Source: Demequina sp. NBRC 110054 (GTDB lineage: Bacteria > Actinomycetota > Actinomycetes > Actinomycetales > Demequinaceae). Taken from it: a stretch of DNA of 64,000 bases. The translations under genes and the position numbers were made by a program. Below the pieces are notes generated by a model. The model was not told where the DNA came from, searched no databases, and was given only the letters and a program-made list of their open reading frames with translations. Positions 34,905 to 42,836 of this stretch are shown one piece after another. The number at the start of each line of letters is the position of its first letter. Within the stretch, counting starts at the first letter, position 1. Location of the stretch: positions 248,001-312,000 of the forward strand of contig NZ_BBRK01000006.1 in NCBI RefSeq assembly GCF_002090115.1, given 5' to 3'.

Positions 34905-36208
34905 GAGCGCTTCACCCGCAGATCCAGGAAGTGCGTGGCGCACGAGATGCAGGGGTCGTAGTTGCGGATGGCCTCCTCGCAGCGATGCGTGAGCATGTGG
35001 TCGTCGAGGTCCACCCACTGCTGCGCGGCGAGCCGCAGGTCGGCCTCGATGCTGGCCTGGTTCTGCGACGTGGGCGGGACGATCTGCGCGTCCTCGATCA
35101 CCCCATCAGCGTCGATGCAGTAGCGGTGCCAGATGGTGCCGCGGGGCGCCTCGGACGCGCCGACGCCCTCTCCCGCGCGGGGTGCGATCGGCACCGACGG
35201 TGCGTGCCCGTCGCGCCACAGATCGATGATCCGCACGGCCTCCTCGAACGCGTACGCGAGCTCGACGGTCCGCACGATGATCGACTTGAACGGGTTGCGG
35301 CACGTCTCGGTGAGGCCCGCCTTCACGGCGGCCTCCTGGCAGCGCGGCGACAGTTGGTCGAAGTTGTTGCTGTAGCGCGCGAGGGGGCCAACAAAGTACG
35401 TGCCGCCGTCGAAGCGGGCATGCAGCGCGTTGGAGTGCGCGACGTGGAACTCCTCGATGTGCTGCGGGATCTCCGCCACGGGGAAGCGCACGCCGTTGGT
35501 CGCGACGATCTCGTTGCCGCGCTCGAGCGGGTACCAGTCGGGGTGGCGCAGCGACACGTAGGTGTAGTCCTGCTCCATCTCGGGGAAGTCGAAGCCGGCG
35601 ACGAGCTCGACGGCCGCGAGCGCATCCTCGATTCCCCGCTCGAGGTCGGGGCGGAGGTCCTCGAGCTCTGCGACGGTCGGCATCCGGTAGAAGCCGCCGA
35701 CCTTCACGTTGACGGGGTGGATCGCGCGGCCGCCGACGAGCTCCATGAGGTCGTTGCCAGCCTTCTTCAGCCGCAGCGCCATCTTCACGACGTCGGGGTA
35801 GGTCTTGGCCATCTCGAGGACGGACTCGTAGCCGAGGAAGTCGGGCGCGTGGAGCATGAAGATGTGCAGCGCGTGCGACTCGATCCACTCGCCGCAGTAC
35901 AGGAGCCGCCGCATGAGCTGGATCTCGGGGGTCGTGACGATGCCGCAGATGTTCTCCATCGCCTCGGTCGAGGCGCTCTGGTACGCGACCGGGCAGATGC
36001 CGCAGATGCGCGCGGTGATGTCGGGCGGCTCGGTGTACGTGCGGCCGCGCAGGAAGCCCTCGTAGAAGCGCGGCGGCTCGAAGATGTTGAGCTTCACGTC
36101 GACGACCTGGCGGTCCTTGATCTCGATGTGCATCCCGCCCTCGCCCTCGACGCGCGCGAGCATGCCGACGTTGAGGACCTGGCCGCCGTCCTTGAGCTGG
36201 TGGGTCAT
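34901..36208 (-). CDS. hyhL: group 3b [NiFe]-hydrogenase large (alpha) subunit
   Basis: A 435-residue catalytic subunit. Nickel-iron ligands are R-I-C69-G-I-C72 near the start and D-P-C420-I-S-C423-A-T-H426 near the end. The nine residues after His426 are the peptide cut off by the protease. Short length and B-G-S-L gene order fit cytoplasmic group 3b enzymes, which couple NADP(H) to H2 and can also reduce sulfur. It overlaps both neighbours by four bases, so translation is coupled along the operon. Confidence 0.96.
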   Translation of the reverse strand: MTHQLKDGGQVLNVGMLARVEGEGGMHIEIKDRQVVDVKLNIFEPPRFYEGFLRGRTYTEPPDITARICGICPVAYQSASTEAMENICGIVTTPEIQLMRRLLYCGEWIESHALHIFMLHAPDFLGYESVLEMAKTYPDVVKMALRLKKAGNDLMELVGGRAIHPVNVKVGGFYRMPTVAELEDLRPDLERGIEDALAAVELVAGFDFPEMEQDYTYVSLRHPDWYPLERGNEIVATNGVRFPVAEIPQHIEEFHVAHSNALHARFDGGTYFVGPLARYSNNFDQLSPRCQEAAVKAGLTETCRNPFKSIIVRTVELAYAFEEAVRIIDLWRDGHAPSVPIAPRAGEGVGASEAPRGTIWHRYCIDADGVIEDAQIVPPTSQNQASIEADLRLAAQQWVDLDDHMLTHRCEEAIRNYDPCISCATHFLDLRVKRS

Positions 36209-37107
36209 GGCACGCCTCCCTGCTCGGGCGCCCGGTCGACGGTGGAGCGCACGGTCGCGCCGACCTCGACCGCGTCGGAGGCCGCGGCGAACGCGGGGGC
36301 GCCGGCGTTGAAGGTGCGGTACACCCGGACGATGTCGTCGCTGGGCATCCCCAGCTCCACCAGCTGCCGCGTGAGCGACTCGGTATTCGCGCTGTCCTGC
36401 GGGCCGAAGCACCCGTAGCAGCCGCGCCCGTACGACGGGCACAGCGCGCCGCACCCCGCCTGCGTGACCGGGCCCAGGCACGGCTGGCCGGTCGCGACGG
36501 GCACGCACACGTTGCCCTTGAGCTTGCACTCGACGCACACCGAGTACGTCGCAATGCGAGGCTTGCGGCCGTTGAGGAACGCGGCGAGCACCTCGATCAG
36601 CTGCTTCTTGTCCACGGGGCAGCCGCGCAGCTCGTAGTCGACGTCCACGTGGCTCGCGATCGGCGTCGAGGTATCGAGCGTCTTCAGGTACTCCGGGTGG
36701 GCGTACACGACCGAGCGGTACTCGTCGACGTCCGCCCAGTTGCGCAGGGCCTGGATGCCTCCCGCGGTCGCGCATGCGCCGATCGTCACGAGCACCCCGG
36801 ACTGGGCACGGATCTCGTGGATGCGCCGCACGTCGTCGGGAGTCGTGATCGACCCCTCGACCAGGCTTAGCTCGTACGGCCCCTCCACGACGGCCCTCGT
36901 GGCCTCCGGGAAGTACGCGATGTGGACGGCCTCGGCGATGCTGAGCAGCTCGTCCTCGCAGTTGAGCAGGCTGAGCTGGCAGCCGTCGCACGACGCGAAC
37001 TTCCATACGGCCAGCTTGGGCCGGGACGATGCGGCGGCCGCCTCGTCGTGTTCGTGGGAGTGGGCGTGTGGTTCGGTGACGCCGTGGGGTTCGGGCGCGG
37101 TGGTCAT
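36205..37107 (-). CDS. hyhS: group 3b [NiFe]-hydrogenase small (delta) subunit
   Basis: A 300-residue iron-sulfur subunit. The proximal-cluster cysteines start at A-S-C40-D-G-C43 and continue with I-G-A-C and a later R-G-C-P-V; a further C-V-E-C...C-V-P-V...C-L-G-P and C-G-A-L-C-P...C-Y-G-C-F-G set holds the other clusters. Unlike periplasmic hydrogenases it has no Tat signal. The first 30 residues are unusual, with five His in a short stretch (P-H-G...P-H-A-H-S-H-E-H-D), a possible nickel-binding tail. It runs two bases after hyhG and overlaps hyhL. Confidence 0.95.
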   Translation of the reverse strand: MTTAPEPHGVTEPHAHSHEHDEAAAASSRPKLAVWKFASCDGCQLSLLNCEDELLSIAEAVHIAYFPEATRAVVEGPYELSLVEGSITTPDDVRRIHEIRAQSGVLVTIGACATAGGIQALRNWADVDEYRSVVYAHPEYLKTLDTSTPIASHVDVDYELRGCPVDKKQLIEVLAAFLNGRKPRIATYSVCVECKLKGNVCVPVATGQPCLGPVTQAGCGALCPSYGRGCYGCFGPQDSANTESLTRQLVELGMPSDDIVRVYRTFNAGAPAFAAASDAVEVGATVRSTVDRAPEQGGVP

Positions 37108-37108
37108 G

Positions 37109-37984
37109 TCACAGCTCCCTCACGCTCATGAGCGGCTCGAGTCGCGGGTAGTCAAGCACGGGACCGTCGACGCAGATGAAGAGATCCCGCAGCTGGCAGT
37201 GGCCGCACAACCCGATGCCGCACTTCATGGAGCGCTCCATCGACAGCCGGATGTGGGACGCGGGGACGCCGCGGCCCGCGAGCGCGGACGCGGCGGAGCG
37301 CATCATCACCTCGGGACCGCACACGAACGCCCACGAGGCGCGCGGGTTGAAGCCGGCGCGCGCGATGAGCTCGGTGACGAAGCCGACCTTGCCTGTGTAG
37401 CCGTACGGCGCGTTGTCGACCGCCATCTGCACGTTGACGTCGTTCAGGTCGGCCCAGCGGTGCATCTCGTGGCCGAAGAGGATGTCGTCGGGGGTGCGGG
37501 AGCCGTAGAGCAGCAGCACCTTGCCGTAGCGGTCGCGCTCGCGGAGCACGTCGAGGATGGCAGGCCGCAGCGGAGCCAGCCCGATGCCGCCGGTGACGAA
37601 GACGACGTCCCCGCCCGCCGCATCGTCCACGTCCCACGAGGTCCCGAAGGGGCCCCTGACCCCGATCTCCGTGCCGGGGCTCGCGTGGACGAGCGCGTGC
37701 GTGACGGCGCCGACGTCGCGGATGGTGTGCTCGAGCGGTGCGCCTCCCTCCGCGAGCGCCGCGGCGGGGTCGCCCGAGATGGAGATGGGCACCTCCCCCA
37801 CCCCGAAGGAGTGGAGCATCGTGAACTGGCCCGCGCGGAAGGCAAGCGGTTCGCCGTCGACGGGGTCGAGCAGCAGGGTGAAGGTGTCGCGCGTGTCCTG
37901 GCGGACGCGGCTGATCGCGAAGCGGCGCGGCACCATCGGGTCGCCCGCGTCGGCGATCCGTGGCTCGGCTGCTGCCGTGCTCAT
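37109..37984 (-). CDS. hyhG: group 3b hydrogenase gamma subunit, FAD/NAD(P)-binding reductase
   Basis: A 291-residue protein of the ferredoxin-NADP reductase/dihydroorotate dehydrogenase electron-transfer type. The FAD site is in F-R-A-G-Q-F-T-M-L and the NAD(P) site in [11 protein letters not shown] [2Fe-2S] cluster is held by C-G-I-G-L-C-G-H-C and a later F-I-C-V-D. It passes electrons between NADP(H) and the beta subunit's clusters. The start is 9 bases after hyhB. Confidence 0.95.
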   Translation of the reverse strand: MSTAAAEPRIADAGDPMVPRRFAISRVRQDTRDTFTLLLDPVDGEPLAFRAGQFTMLHSFGVGEVPISISGDPAAALAEGGAPLEHTIRDVGAVTHALVHASPGTEIGVRGPFGTSWDVDDAAGGDVVFVTGGIGLAPLRPAILDVLRERDRYGKVLLLYGSRTPDDILFGHEMHRWADLNDVNVQMAVDNAPYGYTGKVGFVTELIARAGFNPRASWAFVCGPEVMMRSAASALAGRGVPASHIRLSMERSMKCGIGLCGHCQLRDLFICVDGPVLDYPRLEPLMSVREL

Positions 37985-37993
37985 GCCCGCTCC

Positions 37994-39178
37994 CTAGGTG
38001 GTGGCGGCTGGGGCGGGAAGGCCGCTCATGCGCGCGAGCGCGGCGGCCTCCTCGGTGATGTCGATGCCCGCAGGGCACCACGTGATGCAGCGGCCGCATC
38101 CGACGCAGCCGAGCATGCCGAACTGGTCCTCCCACGACGACAGCTTGTGGGTGATCCATTGGCGGTAGCGGGCCTTCGTGGACTCACGGGTGGGTCCGCC
38201 GTGGATGTAGCTGAAGCTCTCGGAGAAGCACGAGTCCCACACGCGGTGGCGCTCGGCGCTGTCGCCGGCGAGGTCGGAGACGTCTTGCACGGTCGTGCAG
38301 AAGCACGTGGGGCACACGAGCGTGCAGTTGGTGCACGCGAGGCACCTGCTCGCGACGTCCTCCCAGCGGGACGACTCGGCCGAGGCGCGCAGCACGTCGT
38401 GGACGGTCGTCGTGTCGATCGCGCGGGACTGCCGCGCGGCGGCGTCGTCGGTCACGGCGATCGCGTCGTCCCTGTCGGCGCTGTGCCCGATCGAGGATCC
38501 GATCTCGTCCGCGACCTCCCTGCCCCGGTCCGTGCCGATCTCCATCACGAAGTGGTGGTCGCCCGCGGCGAGGATCTCGGTGAGGAGCAGGTCGTACGAC
38601 GGCTCGCCGGTCTCGCGGCTGGTCGCGGAGGGGCGAGGCCCGGTGCCCATCGACGCGCAGAAGCAGCTCGCGGCCGGATCCGAGCACGCCACGGCGACGA
38701 CGAACGCGCCGTCGCGGCGGCCCACATAGTGAGCGTCGACGTGGGCACGGTCCGCGAGCACCTTGTCCTGGATCTGGACGGCGCGCAGGTCGCAGGACCT
38801 CACGCCCAGGAGCGCGATCGGGGCGGCGTCAGGGGTGTCGCGCTCCACTGTGAATTGACCACCGGAGAAACGACCACCATCGTCGTGGTCGCGCCGCCCC
38901 CGCCACACGACCTCCTCGGCTGGGAAGAACACGGGCTTCGAGGACTGGGCCGGCGCGGCGAAGCCGAAGTACGCCTCGTCGTCGCGCGGGCGGAGCCGGT
39001 ACGTCTTGGCGTCCTGAGAGTCACCCATGCCCCGCGGCAGGTCGGAGACAGCGCGGATCTCGCCGGTGACGATCGCATCGCCCCGGAGGGTCGGCCCGAC
39101 GACTCGGAAGCCACGCGCGCGCAGCTCACCGACAAGGGCGTCGAGGCCGGATGGCTGAAGGATCCTGATGTCGTCCAT
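37994..39178 (-). CDS. hyhB: group 3b hydrogenase beta subunit (4Fe-4S)
   Basis: A 394-residue first gene of the operon. The C-terminal half has two ferredoxin-type cluster sites, [12 protein letters not shown] and [12 protein letters not shown]. Further cysteines occur in [10 protein letters not shown] and P-T-C-F-C-T-T-V. This is the layout of HyhB/HydB sulfhydrogenase beta subunits, which link the reductase and the catalytic dimer. The leader contains inverted repeats that may control the whole nine-gene operon. Confidence 0.95.
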   Translation of the reverse strand: MDDIRILQPSGLDALVGELRARGFRVVGPTLRGDAIVTGEIRAVSDLPRGMGDSQDAKTYRLRPRDDEAYFGFAAPAQSSKPVFFPAEEVVWRGRRDHDDGGRFSGGQFTVERDTPDAAPIALLGVRSCDLRAVQIQDKVLADRAHVDAHYVGRRDGAFVVAVACSDPAASCFCASMGTGPRPSATSRETGEPSYDLLLTEILAAGDHHFVMEIGTDRGREVADEIGSSIGHSADRDDAIAVTDDAAARQSRAIDTTTVHDVLRASAESSRWEDVASRCLACTNCTLVCPTCFCTTVQDVSDLAGDSAERHRVWDSCFSESFSYIHGGPTRESTKARYRQWITHKLSSWEDQFGMLGCVGCGRCITWCPAGIDITEEAAALARMSGLPAPAATT

Positions 39179-39218
39179 GACATGCCTCTTCTGCGAGGCT
39201 AGAACTGCCGCTATTCGA

Positions 39219-39289
39219 CACCCGGGACCAAGGTCCGGGTGGGGTGCGTCTCTCCTGGAAGGGACCTCTCTAGGAATCGAGAATTCTCG
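39219..39289 (-). promoter_or_regulatory. inverted repeats upstream of the hydrogenase operon
   Basis: A stem-loop CACCCGGGACC-AA-GGTCCGGGTG (39219-39241, one bulged G) lies about 40 bases before the hyhB start. A perfect 12-bp palindrome CGAGAATTCTCG lies at 39278-39289. I found no DosR-type box and no TGTGA-N6-TCACA site here, unlike at the neighbouring genes. Confidence 0.5.
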
Positions 39290-39366
39290 CGCCGAGGCTC
39301 GCCTCGGGGACTCGACCCAAGCCCCGTGCCGCCCCGCGAGAACGGCGTACCCCCTGCACGAATGTG

Positions 39367-39408
39367 GGCGCGCGGGCCAACTCCCCTCAGCCTGCTGGCC
39401 CGCGCGCC
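39367..39408 (-). terminator. strong hairpin after the first unknown paralogue
   Basis: GGCGCGCGGGCCA and TGGCCCGCGCGCC are perfect 13-bp arms around a 16-base loop, starting 11 bases after the stop of the minus-strand gene at 39419. It separates that gene from the hydrogenase operon, which therefore needs its own promoter. Confidence 0.8.
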
Positions 39409-39418
39409 GACCCCCCGT

Positions 39419-40168
39419 CTAGAAGTCCTGGGCGGCGTCCCCCTCGAGCGCGCGCTCGAGGTCGAGCGCCTCCTCGAGACGACGGCCGATCGCGACCGAC
39501 AGGTCCGCGGTGCGGGTGTAGTCGAGCGGCGCGCCGACCATCGCGAGGAGCGCCGCGTGACTGAGGCTCGTGAGCGCGCGGTCCAGGTCGCCGGCCGAGA
39601 GCAGCGCCGAGCCGTTGACCGCCGCGAGAGTCGCCCGCATGTACTGCCACGACACCGCGGGCAGCGGGAAGGTGCGGGCGAACAGTTCGCCGGGCTCGGT
39701 GTCCTCCAGGCTGAGCCGCTCGAAGTCGGGCCGGTGGGCGTGCGCGGTCGGCTGGGCCGCGCCATCCGACCTCGTCGACGTGTCGCGGAACAACTCGCAC
39801 GGCGCGCAGCCCGCGCGGTTCGCGCGCTCGTCGAGCATCGCGATCGCCGGCGACAAGATCGAGATCGCAAGCATCGGGTCGCCGAGGTCCTCGAGCCGGG
39901 ACGCGCAGCGCGCGGCGGCCGCTCCGTAGTGGAGCGCATCGCAGTTGCTCAGGTCCTCGAGCCCCTCGATCGAGGCGAGCGTCTCCGCGCATTCGGCGAG
40001 GAGCGCGAGCTCGGCCTCGAACCAGCCATCCTCAGCGTCCGCCCCGGCCTCGAACGCTCTCGCGATGAGCGCCTGGGCCAGGCCGAGCTTCGTGTAGGCG
40101 TCGGACGGCTTCTCGTCGAGCGCGGCGCGCCAGGCCCCTGGACTGATCAAACCCCTGGTGTACTGCAT
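39419..40168 (-). CDS. hypothetical helical protein, paralogue 1, next to hydrogenase operon
   Basis: A 249-residue soluble, Ala/Leu-rich protein starting M-Q-Y-T-R-G-L-I with a GGGGGAG ribosome binding site. The C-terminal 90 residues (P-L-P-A-V-S-W-Q-Y-M-R-A-T through S-V-A-I-G-R-R-L-E-E) closely match the next gene. Helix pairs with small residues suggest a TPR-like fold. A cysteine pair (A-G-C-A-P-C-E-L) lies in the middle. No family recognised. A TGTGA-N6-CCACA box lies 68-83 bases upstream of its start. Confidence 0.6.
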   Translation of the reverse strand: MQYTRGLISPGAWRAALDEKPSDAYTKLGLAQALIARAFEAGADAEDGWFEAELALLAECAETLASIEGLEDLSNCDALHYGAAAARCASRLEDLGDPMLAISILSPAIAMLDERANRAGCAPCELFRDTSTRSDGAAQPTAHAHRPDFERLSLEDTEPGELFARTFPLPAVSWQYMRATLAAVNGSALLSAGDLDRALTSLSHAALLAMVGAPLDYTRTADLSVAIGRRLEEALDLERALEGDAAQDF

Positions 40169-40235
40169 GCGAAAACTCCCCCAGAATTGACGCCGCTCCC
40201 CCGAGGCGTCCCTGGGTGCCAAACTAAAGGCTTCG

Positions 40236-40251
40236 TGTGACGAAGGCCACA
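40236..40251 (-). promoter_or_regulatory. CRP/FNR-type box upstream of paralogue 1
   Basis: TGTGACGAAGGCCACA: half sites TGTGA and CCACA with a 6-base spacer, one mismatch from the TGTGA-N6-TCACA consensus of CRP/GlxR-type regulators. Its centre is about 76 bases before the start codon. Confidence 0.5.
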
Positions 40252-40306
40252 CCTCAGGGCAAAATCACCCGGAAATTGGGTGACATGTCCATCAATGTCC
40301 GATTCT

Positions 40307-41077
40307 CTAGCGGCTGGTCGCGCGCCCGTGAGGCGCGCTTGGCGCAAGAAGCTGCTCGAGTCGGCGGCCGATCGTGGCCGACAGGCTGACGGTGCGCGCG
40401 TAGTCATAGGGCGCGCCAGCGAAGCACGTGAGCATCGCGTCGCTGTGGACGGCGATCGCCTTCTCGGTCTCGCCGACGGCGGCGAGACCGCAGCCCATCG
40501 CGACGCCGACGGAGGCCCGCAGGTAGTGCCACGACACAGGCGGAAGCGGCCACGGCGTCGAGAAGACGGAACCGGGCGCGACGTCCTCGGGGCTGTACGG
40601 CGTGAAGGACTGGAACTTCTGCGAGGCCTCGGAGCGGCGGGCGGAGGCCGCGAGCGCGCGACCCTTCGCCTCGCTTGCGTCGTTGGCCTCGGAGGTCCCG
40701 GGCAGCTGAGGCTTGGCCTGCGGCGTCGGGATGCCCGCGAGATCCGGGCGCGAGTCCAGCACGTGGGCCGCGGGAGCAAGGACACCGAGCGCGAGGCGCG
40801 GACGGCCCGCGGTGACGAGCCCGCTCGCGCAGCCCGCCGCGGTGCCGGCGAACAGGAGCGCCTCGGGATCGGTCAGCGCCTCGAGGTCGTCGATCGCGCA
40901 CAGGGTGAAGGCGCACTCGGCGAGCAGGTCGGCCCCGTCACCGCCCGAGCACGTGGCGCGGATCGAATGCGAGACCAGGGCGCGCGCGAGACCCAGCTTG
41001 AGTGCCGCATCGTCCTGGTGGTCGGCCACGGCCTTGCGCCAGAGATCCAGGCTGCTCGCGTCTCCGCCGATCTGCAT
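40307..41077 (-). CDS. hypothetical helical protein, paralogue 2, next to hydrogenase operon
   Basis: A 256-residue paralogue of the preceding gene. Shared parts are L-G-L-A-R-A-L near residue 28, L-L-A-E-C-A, A-A-x-C-A-S and the long C-terminal stretch P-L-P-P-V-S-W-H-Y-L-R-A through S-A-T-I-G-R-R-L-E. A polar linker at about 120-160 replaces the Cys-rich segment of paralogue 1. No signal peptide or membrane helix. The fold looks TPR-like. A perfect CRP/FNR-type palindrome lies about 80 bases upstream. Function unknown; position suggests hydrogenase-linked assembly or sensing. Confidence 0.6.
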   Translation of the reverse strand: MQIGGDASSLDLWRKAVADHQDDAALKLGLARALVSHSIRATCSGGDGADLLAECAFTLCAIDDLEALTDPEALLFAGTAAGCASGLVTAGRPRLALGVLAPAAHVLDSRPDLAGIPTPQAKPQLPGTSEANDASEAKGRALAASARRSEASQKFQSFTPYSPEDVAPGSVFSTPWPLPPVSWHYLRASVGVAMGCGLAAVGETEKAIAVHSDAMLTCFAGAPYDYARTVSLSATIGRRLEQLLAPSAPHGRATSR

Positions 41078-41155
41078 TCTTCCGCCCCCAGTCCTCGCAC
41101 TTCGTGCAATCTCGCACCCAGTGCAACTTCAACTGTGGTGAACTATACGGCGCAC

Positions 41156-41173
41156 GTGTGACATCTGTCACAC
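41156..41173 (-). promoter_or_regulatory. perfect CRP/FNR-type palindrome upstream of paralogue 2
   Basis: GTGTGACATCTGTCACAC has 8-bp arms around two bases and contains TGTGA-N6-TCACA exactly. Its centre is about 88 bases before the start codon of the minus-strand gene. Confidence 0.65.
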
Positions 41174-41265
41174 ACCACGCTAGGCCTCGCCAACACTCGG
41201 GGCCACCGGGACACGCCGATGCCCGGACGCGAGCGCGCCCGGGGCATCGACATGCACTGCCGGTG

Positions 41266-41490
41266 TCAGGCAGTGATCTCGGTCTTGTGCTGCGCCTGGA
41301 GCTCCTTGACCTCCTTGTCGGTGAGGCGCTCGAGCGCGAAGCCCGCGCGGACGATGACCCAGTCCCCCGGCGTGATGTCGTCGTCGGAGACGGTCATCTC
41401 GAGCACCTCCTGACGCTCGCTGCCGATCTCGACGATGGCGCGGCCGTTGCGGTGGACCTCGACGACCTTGGCGATCTTTCCAGCGGTCAC
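41266..41490 (-). CDS. HypC/HupF-like protein lacking the essential N-terminal Cys
   Basis: A 74-residue protein from GTG with an AAGGGGA ribosome binding site. It aligns with HypC from the first strand onward: G-K-I-A-K-V-V-E-V...R-Q-E-V...D-I-T-P-G-D-W-V-I-V-R-A-G-F-A-L-E-R-L-T-D-K-E. The N-terminus, however, reads V-T-A-G-K instead of M-C-L-G, and there is no Cys anywhere. It cannot bind the Fe(CN)2CO group the way HypC does. A true hypC with Cys2 lies in the operon at 34.1-34.4 kb. Possible roles are binding the large subunit or HypD in a non-catalytic way, as a regulator. It has its own promoter. Confidence 0.75.
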   Translation of the reverse strand: MTAGKIAKVVEVHRNGRAIVEIGSERQEVLEMTVSDDDITPGDWVIVRAGFALERLTDKEVKELQAQHKTEITA

Positions 41491-41623
41491 GGCATTCCCC
41501 TTCCGTAGGTGTGCGCGAGCCCGGCGCCCGCGCACTTCGTGTGGCGCGTGGCGGCACGGCAGCGCTGGCCGTGCCCCCGGGGAAGGGAAGGGTGCAGTCG
41601 CCTGTGACGTGCCTCCACCACAG

Positions 41624-41652
41624 ACGCTAGGACCGTGTTTGACGGTCGTCAA
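41624..41652 (-). promoter_or_regulatory. promoter with overlapping palindromes upstream of the HypC-like gene
   Basis: On the minus strand TTGACG (41647-41652) and TAGCGT (41624-41629) are 17 bases apart, a sigma70-type promoter. TTGACGGTCGTCAA (41639-41652) is a palindrome of the TTGAC-N4-GTCAA form, close to FNR/FixK boxes, and overlaps the -35. GACCGT-N5-ACGGTC (41631-41647) fills the spacer. A copy of GCATCGTCC lies at 41686. Confidence 0.6.
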
Positions 41653-41816
41653 GTGCCGGCTAGCCCTGAGTGCTTCGCGACTGCCGCATCGTCCCTTTTG
41701 CAGGGGCGACGCACCCGAACCGGAGGTATCCTGAAGGGGCAGTCTCAGACGCAGAGAGCCCCTTCCGCCCGTGGACCCGGACACCTCCGGACCGTGGCTA
41801 GAGGAGGAGGTGCGTC

Positions 41817-42434
41817 ATGGCTGAGGGAAGGACGGCGACGCCCATCGTCGCCGCAGGAATCTGCATCCTCGCACTCGCGGGATGCAGCTCCGGATCAGCG
41901 GATCTGGAGGAGGAGCTCGCGCAGGTCACCTCAGAGAGAGACGCGCTGCAGGCCGAGCTCGACACGATCGACGCGCGGCATGACCTTGTCGTCGAGAAGA
42001 AGGCCGAGCTCGAGGAGATCCTGACCGACCACACGTCCTACGGAACGCCCGCGCAGGTGGCAGACCTGCTCGGGACGTTCGCCACCGAGGACGCCGTCAT
42101 GGACGACGACGTCTACGGCGCCGTCGACTACCGCGACGCCTGGTACTACACGCTCTACCAGGACGCCACGTCCGAGGTGGAGTCCATTCACCAGTGGGTC
42201 GACGCGGACGGGTCCGAGGCAGGAACGCTCTGGATCTGGCGCGGCACCAACGGCATCGGCAATCCGTTCGAGCTCATCGGCATCTCCGTCGACTCGTACA
42301 ACGACGAGGGGCTCATCACCAACGAATGGGTCGCGTATCCCTACGACGACGAGTACGTCCTTGAGGCGCTCGACGGAGCCGGGACCGCGACCGACATCTA
42401 CGGGGAGCTCTGGGACGACGCGGCCGAGCAGTGA
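41817..42434 (+). CDS. lipoprotein with coiled coil and NTF2/SnoaL-like domain
   Basis: A 205-residue lipoprotein; the signal peptide ends in L-A-L-A-G-C. Residues about 28-70 form a charged coiled coil (D-L-E-E-E-L-A-Q-V-T-S-E-R-D-A-L). The rest (Y-R-D-A-W-Y-Y-T-L-Y, W-I-W-R-G-T-N-G-I-G-N-P, Y-N-D-E-G-L-I) looks like a cone-shaped NTF2/SnoaL fold that often binds small ligands; this is inference from pattern. It faces away from the HypC-like gene, with about 330 bases between the two starts. Ligand unknown. Confidence 0.7.
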   Translation: MAEGRTATPIVAAGICILALAGCSSGSADLEEELAQVTSERDALQAELDTIDARHDLVVEKKAELEEILTDHTSYGTPAQVADLLGTFATEDAVMDDDVYGAVDYRDAWYYTLYQDATSEVESIHQWVDADGSEAGTLWIWRGTNGIGNPFELIGISVDSYNDEGLITNEWVAYPYDDEYVLEALDGAGTATDIYGELWDDAAEQ

Positions 42435-42455
42435 CCCCAGCCCGCGACAGGCGGC

Positions 42456-42731
42456 TCAGCCGCGCGCGGCGCGGACCTCGAGCGCGGCGAGAGTCGCGTA
42501 CGCGATCGAGCGATGGGTCGCCTCGGCGGCGACCTGCGCGCGCGTCTTCTTCTTGCCGAGCAAGGTCACGGACGCGTGCACGCCGCGGTCGGTCGGGACG
42601 TCGAGGATCTCAGTGTCGGCCAGAGTCGCCATGTAGGCCCTCTCCTCGCGGTAGTCGTGGTGGTCGGCGAAGACGGGCTCGGGGCCGTGGAAGTACACGA
42701 CCCCTGCCGTGGATGCGTTATCGACCGCCAT
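42456..42731 (-). CDS. hypothetical 91-residue protein with CRP/FNR-type box
   Basis: A small soluble protein starting M-A-V-D-N-A-S-T-A-G-V-V-Y-F-H-G-P-E-P-V with an excellent AGGAGG ribosome binding site. It contains F-A-D-H-H-D-Y-R-E-E-R-A-Y and ends with a helix (A-E-A-T-H-R-S-I-A-Y-A-T-L-A-A-L-E-V-R-A). No membrane segment or Cys. Family not recognised. The upstream palindrome suggests coregulation with the genes next to the hydrogenase. Confidence 0.6.
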   Translation of the reverse strand: MAVDNASTAGVVYFHGPEPVFADHHDYREERAYMATLADTEILDVPTDRGVHASVTLLGKKKTRAQVAAEATHRSIAYATLAALEVRAARG

Positions 42732-42775
42732 GACCGCCTCCTTGACACTGACTGCCTCAAGGGTACTGCGTGGGG

Positions 42776-42791
42776 TGTGACATGTTCCACA
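42776..42791 (-). promoter_or_regulatory. CRP/FNR-type box upstream of the 91-residue protein
   Basis: TGTGACATGTTCCACA: TGTGA and CCACA with a 6-base spacer, the same one-mismatch form as the box at 40236. The centre is about 52 bases before the start codon. Confidence 0.5.
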
Positions 42792-42836
42792 CTCTGCGGA
42801 GGGGTCGGGTGCACGCCTTTCGGGCGCCGGCTCCGA

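Noticed and set aside
36740..39202. 820-codon open frame on the plus strand
   Set aside because: Antisense to hyhS, hyhG and hyhB; composition shows no domain and no signal for translation.
39179..39300. DosR-type box in front of the hydrogenase operon
   Set aside because: The GGACC/GGTCC stem resembles part of it, but the central TTSGGGACT...AGTCCC pattern is not present.
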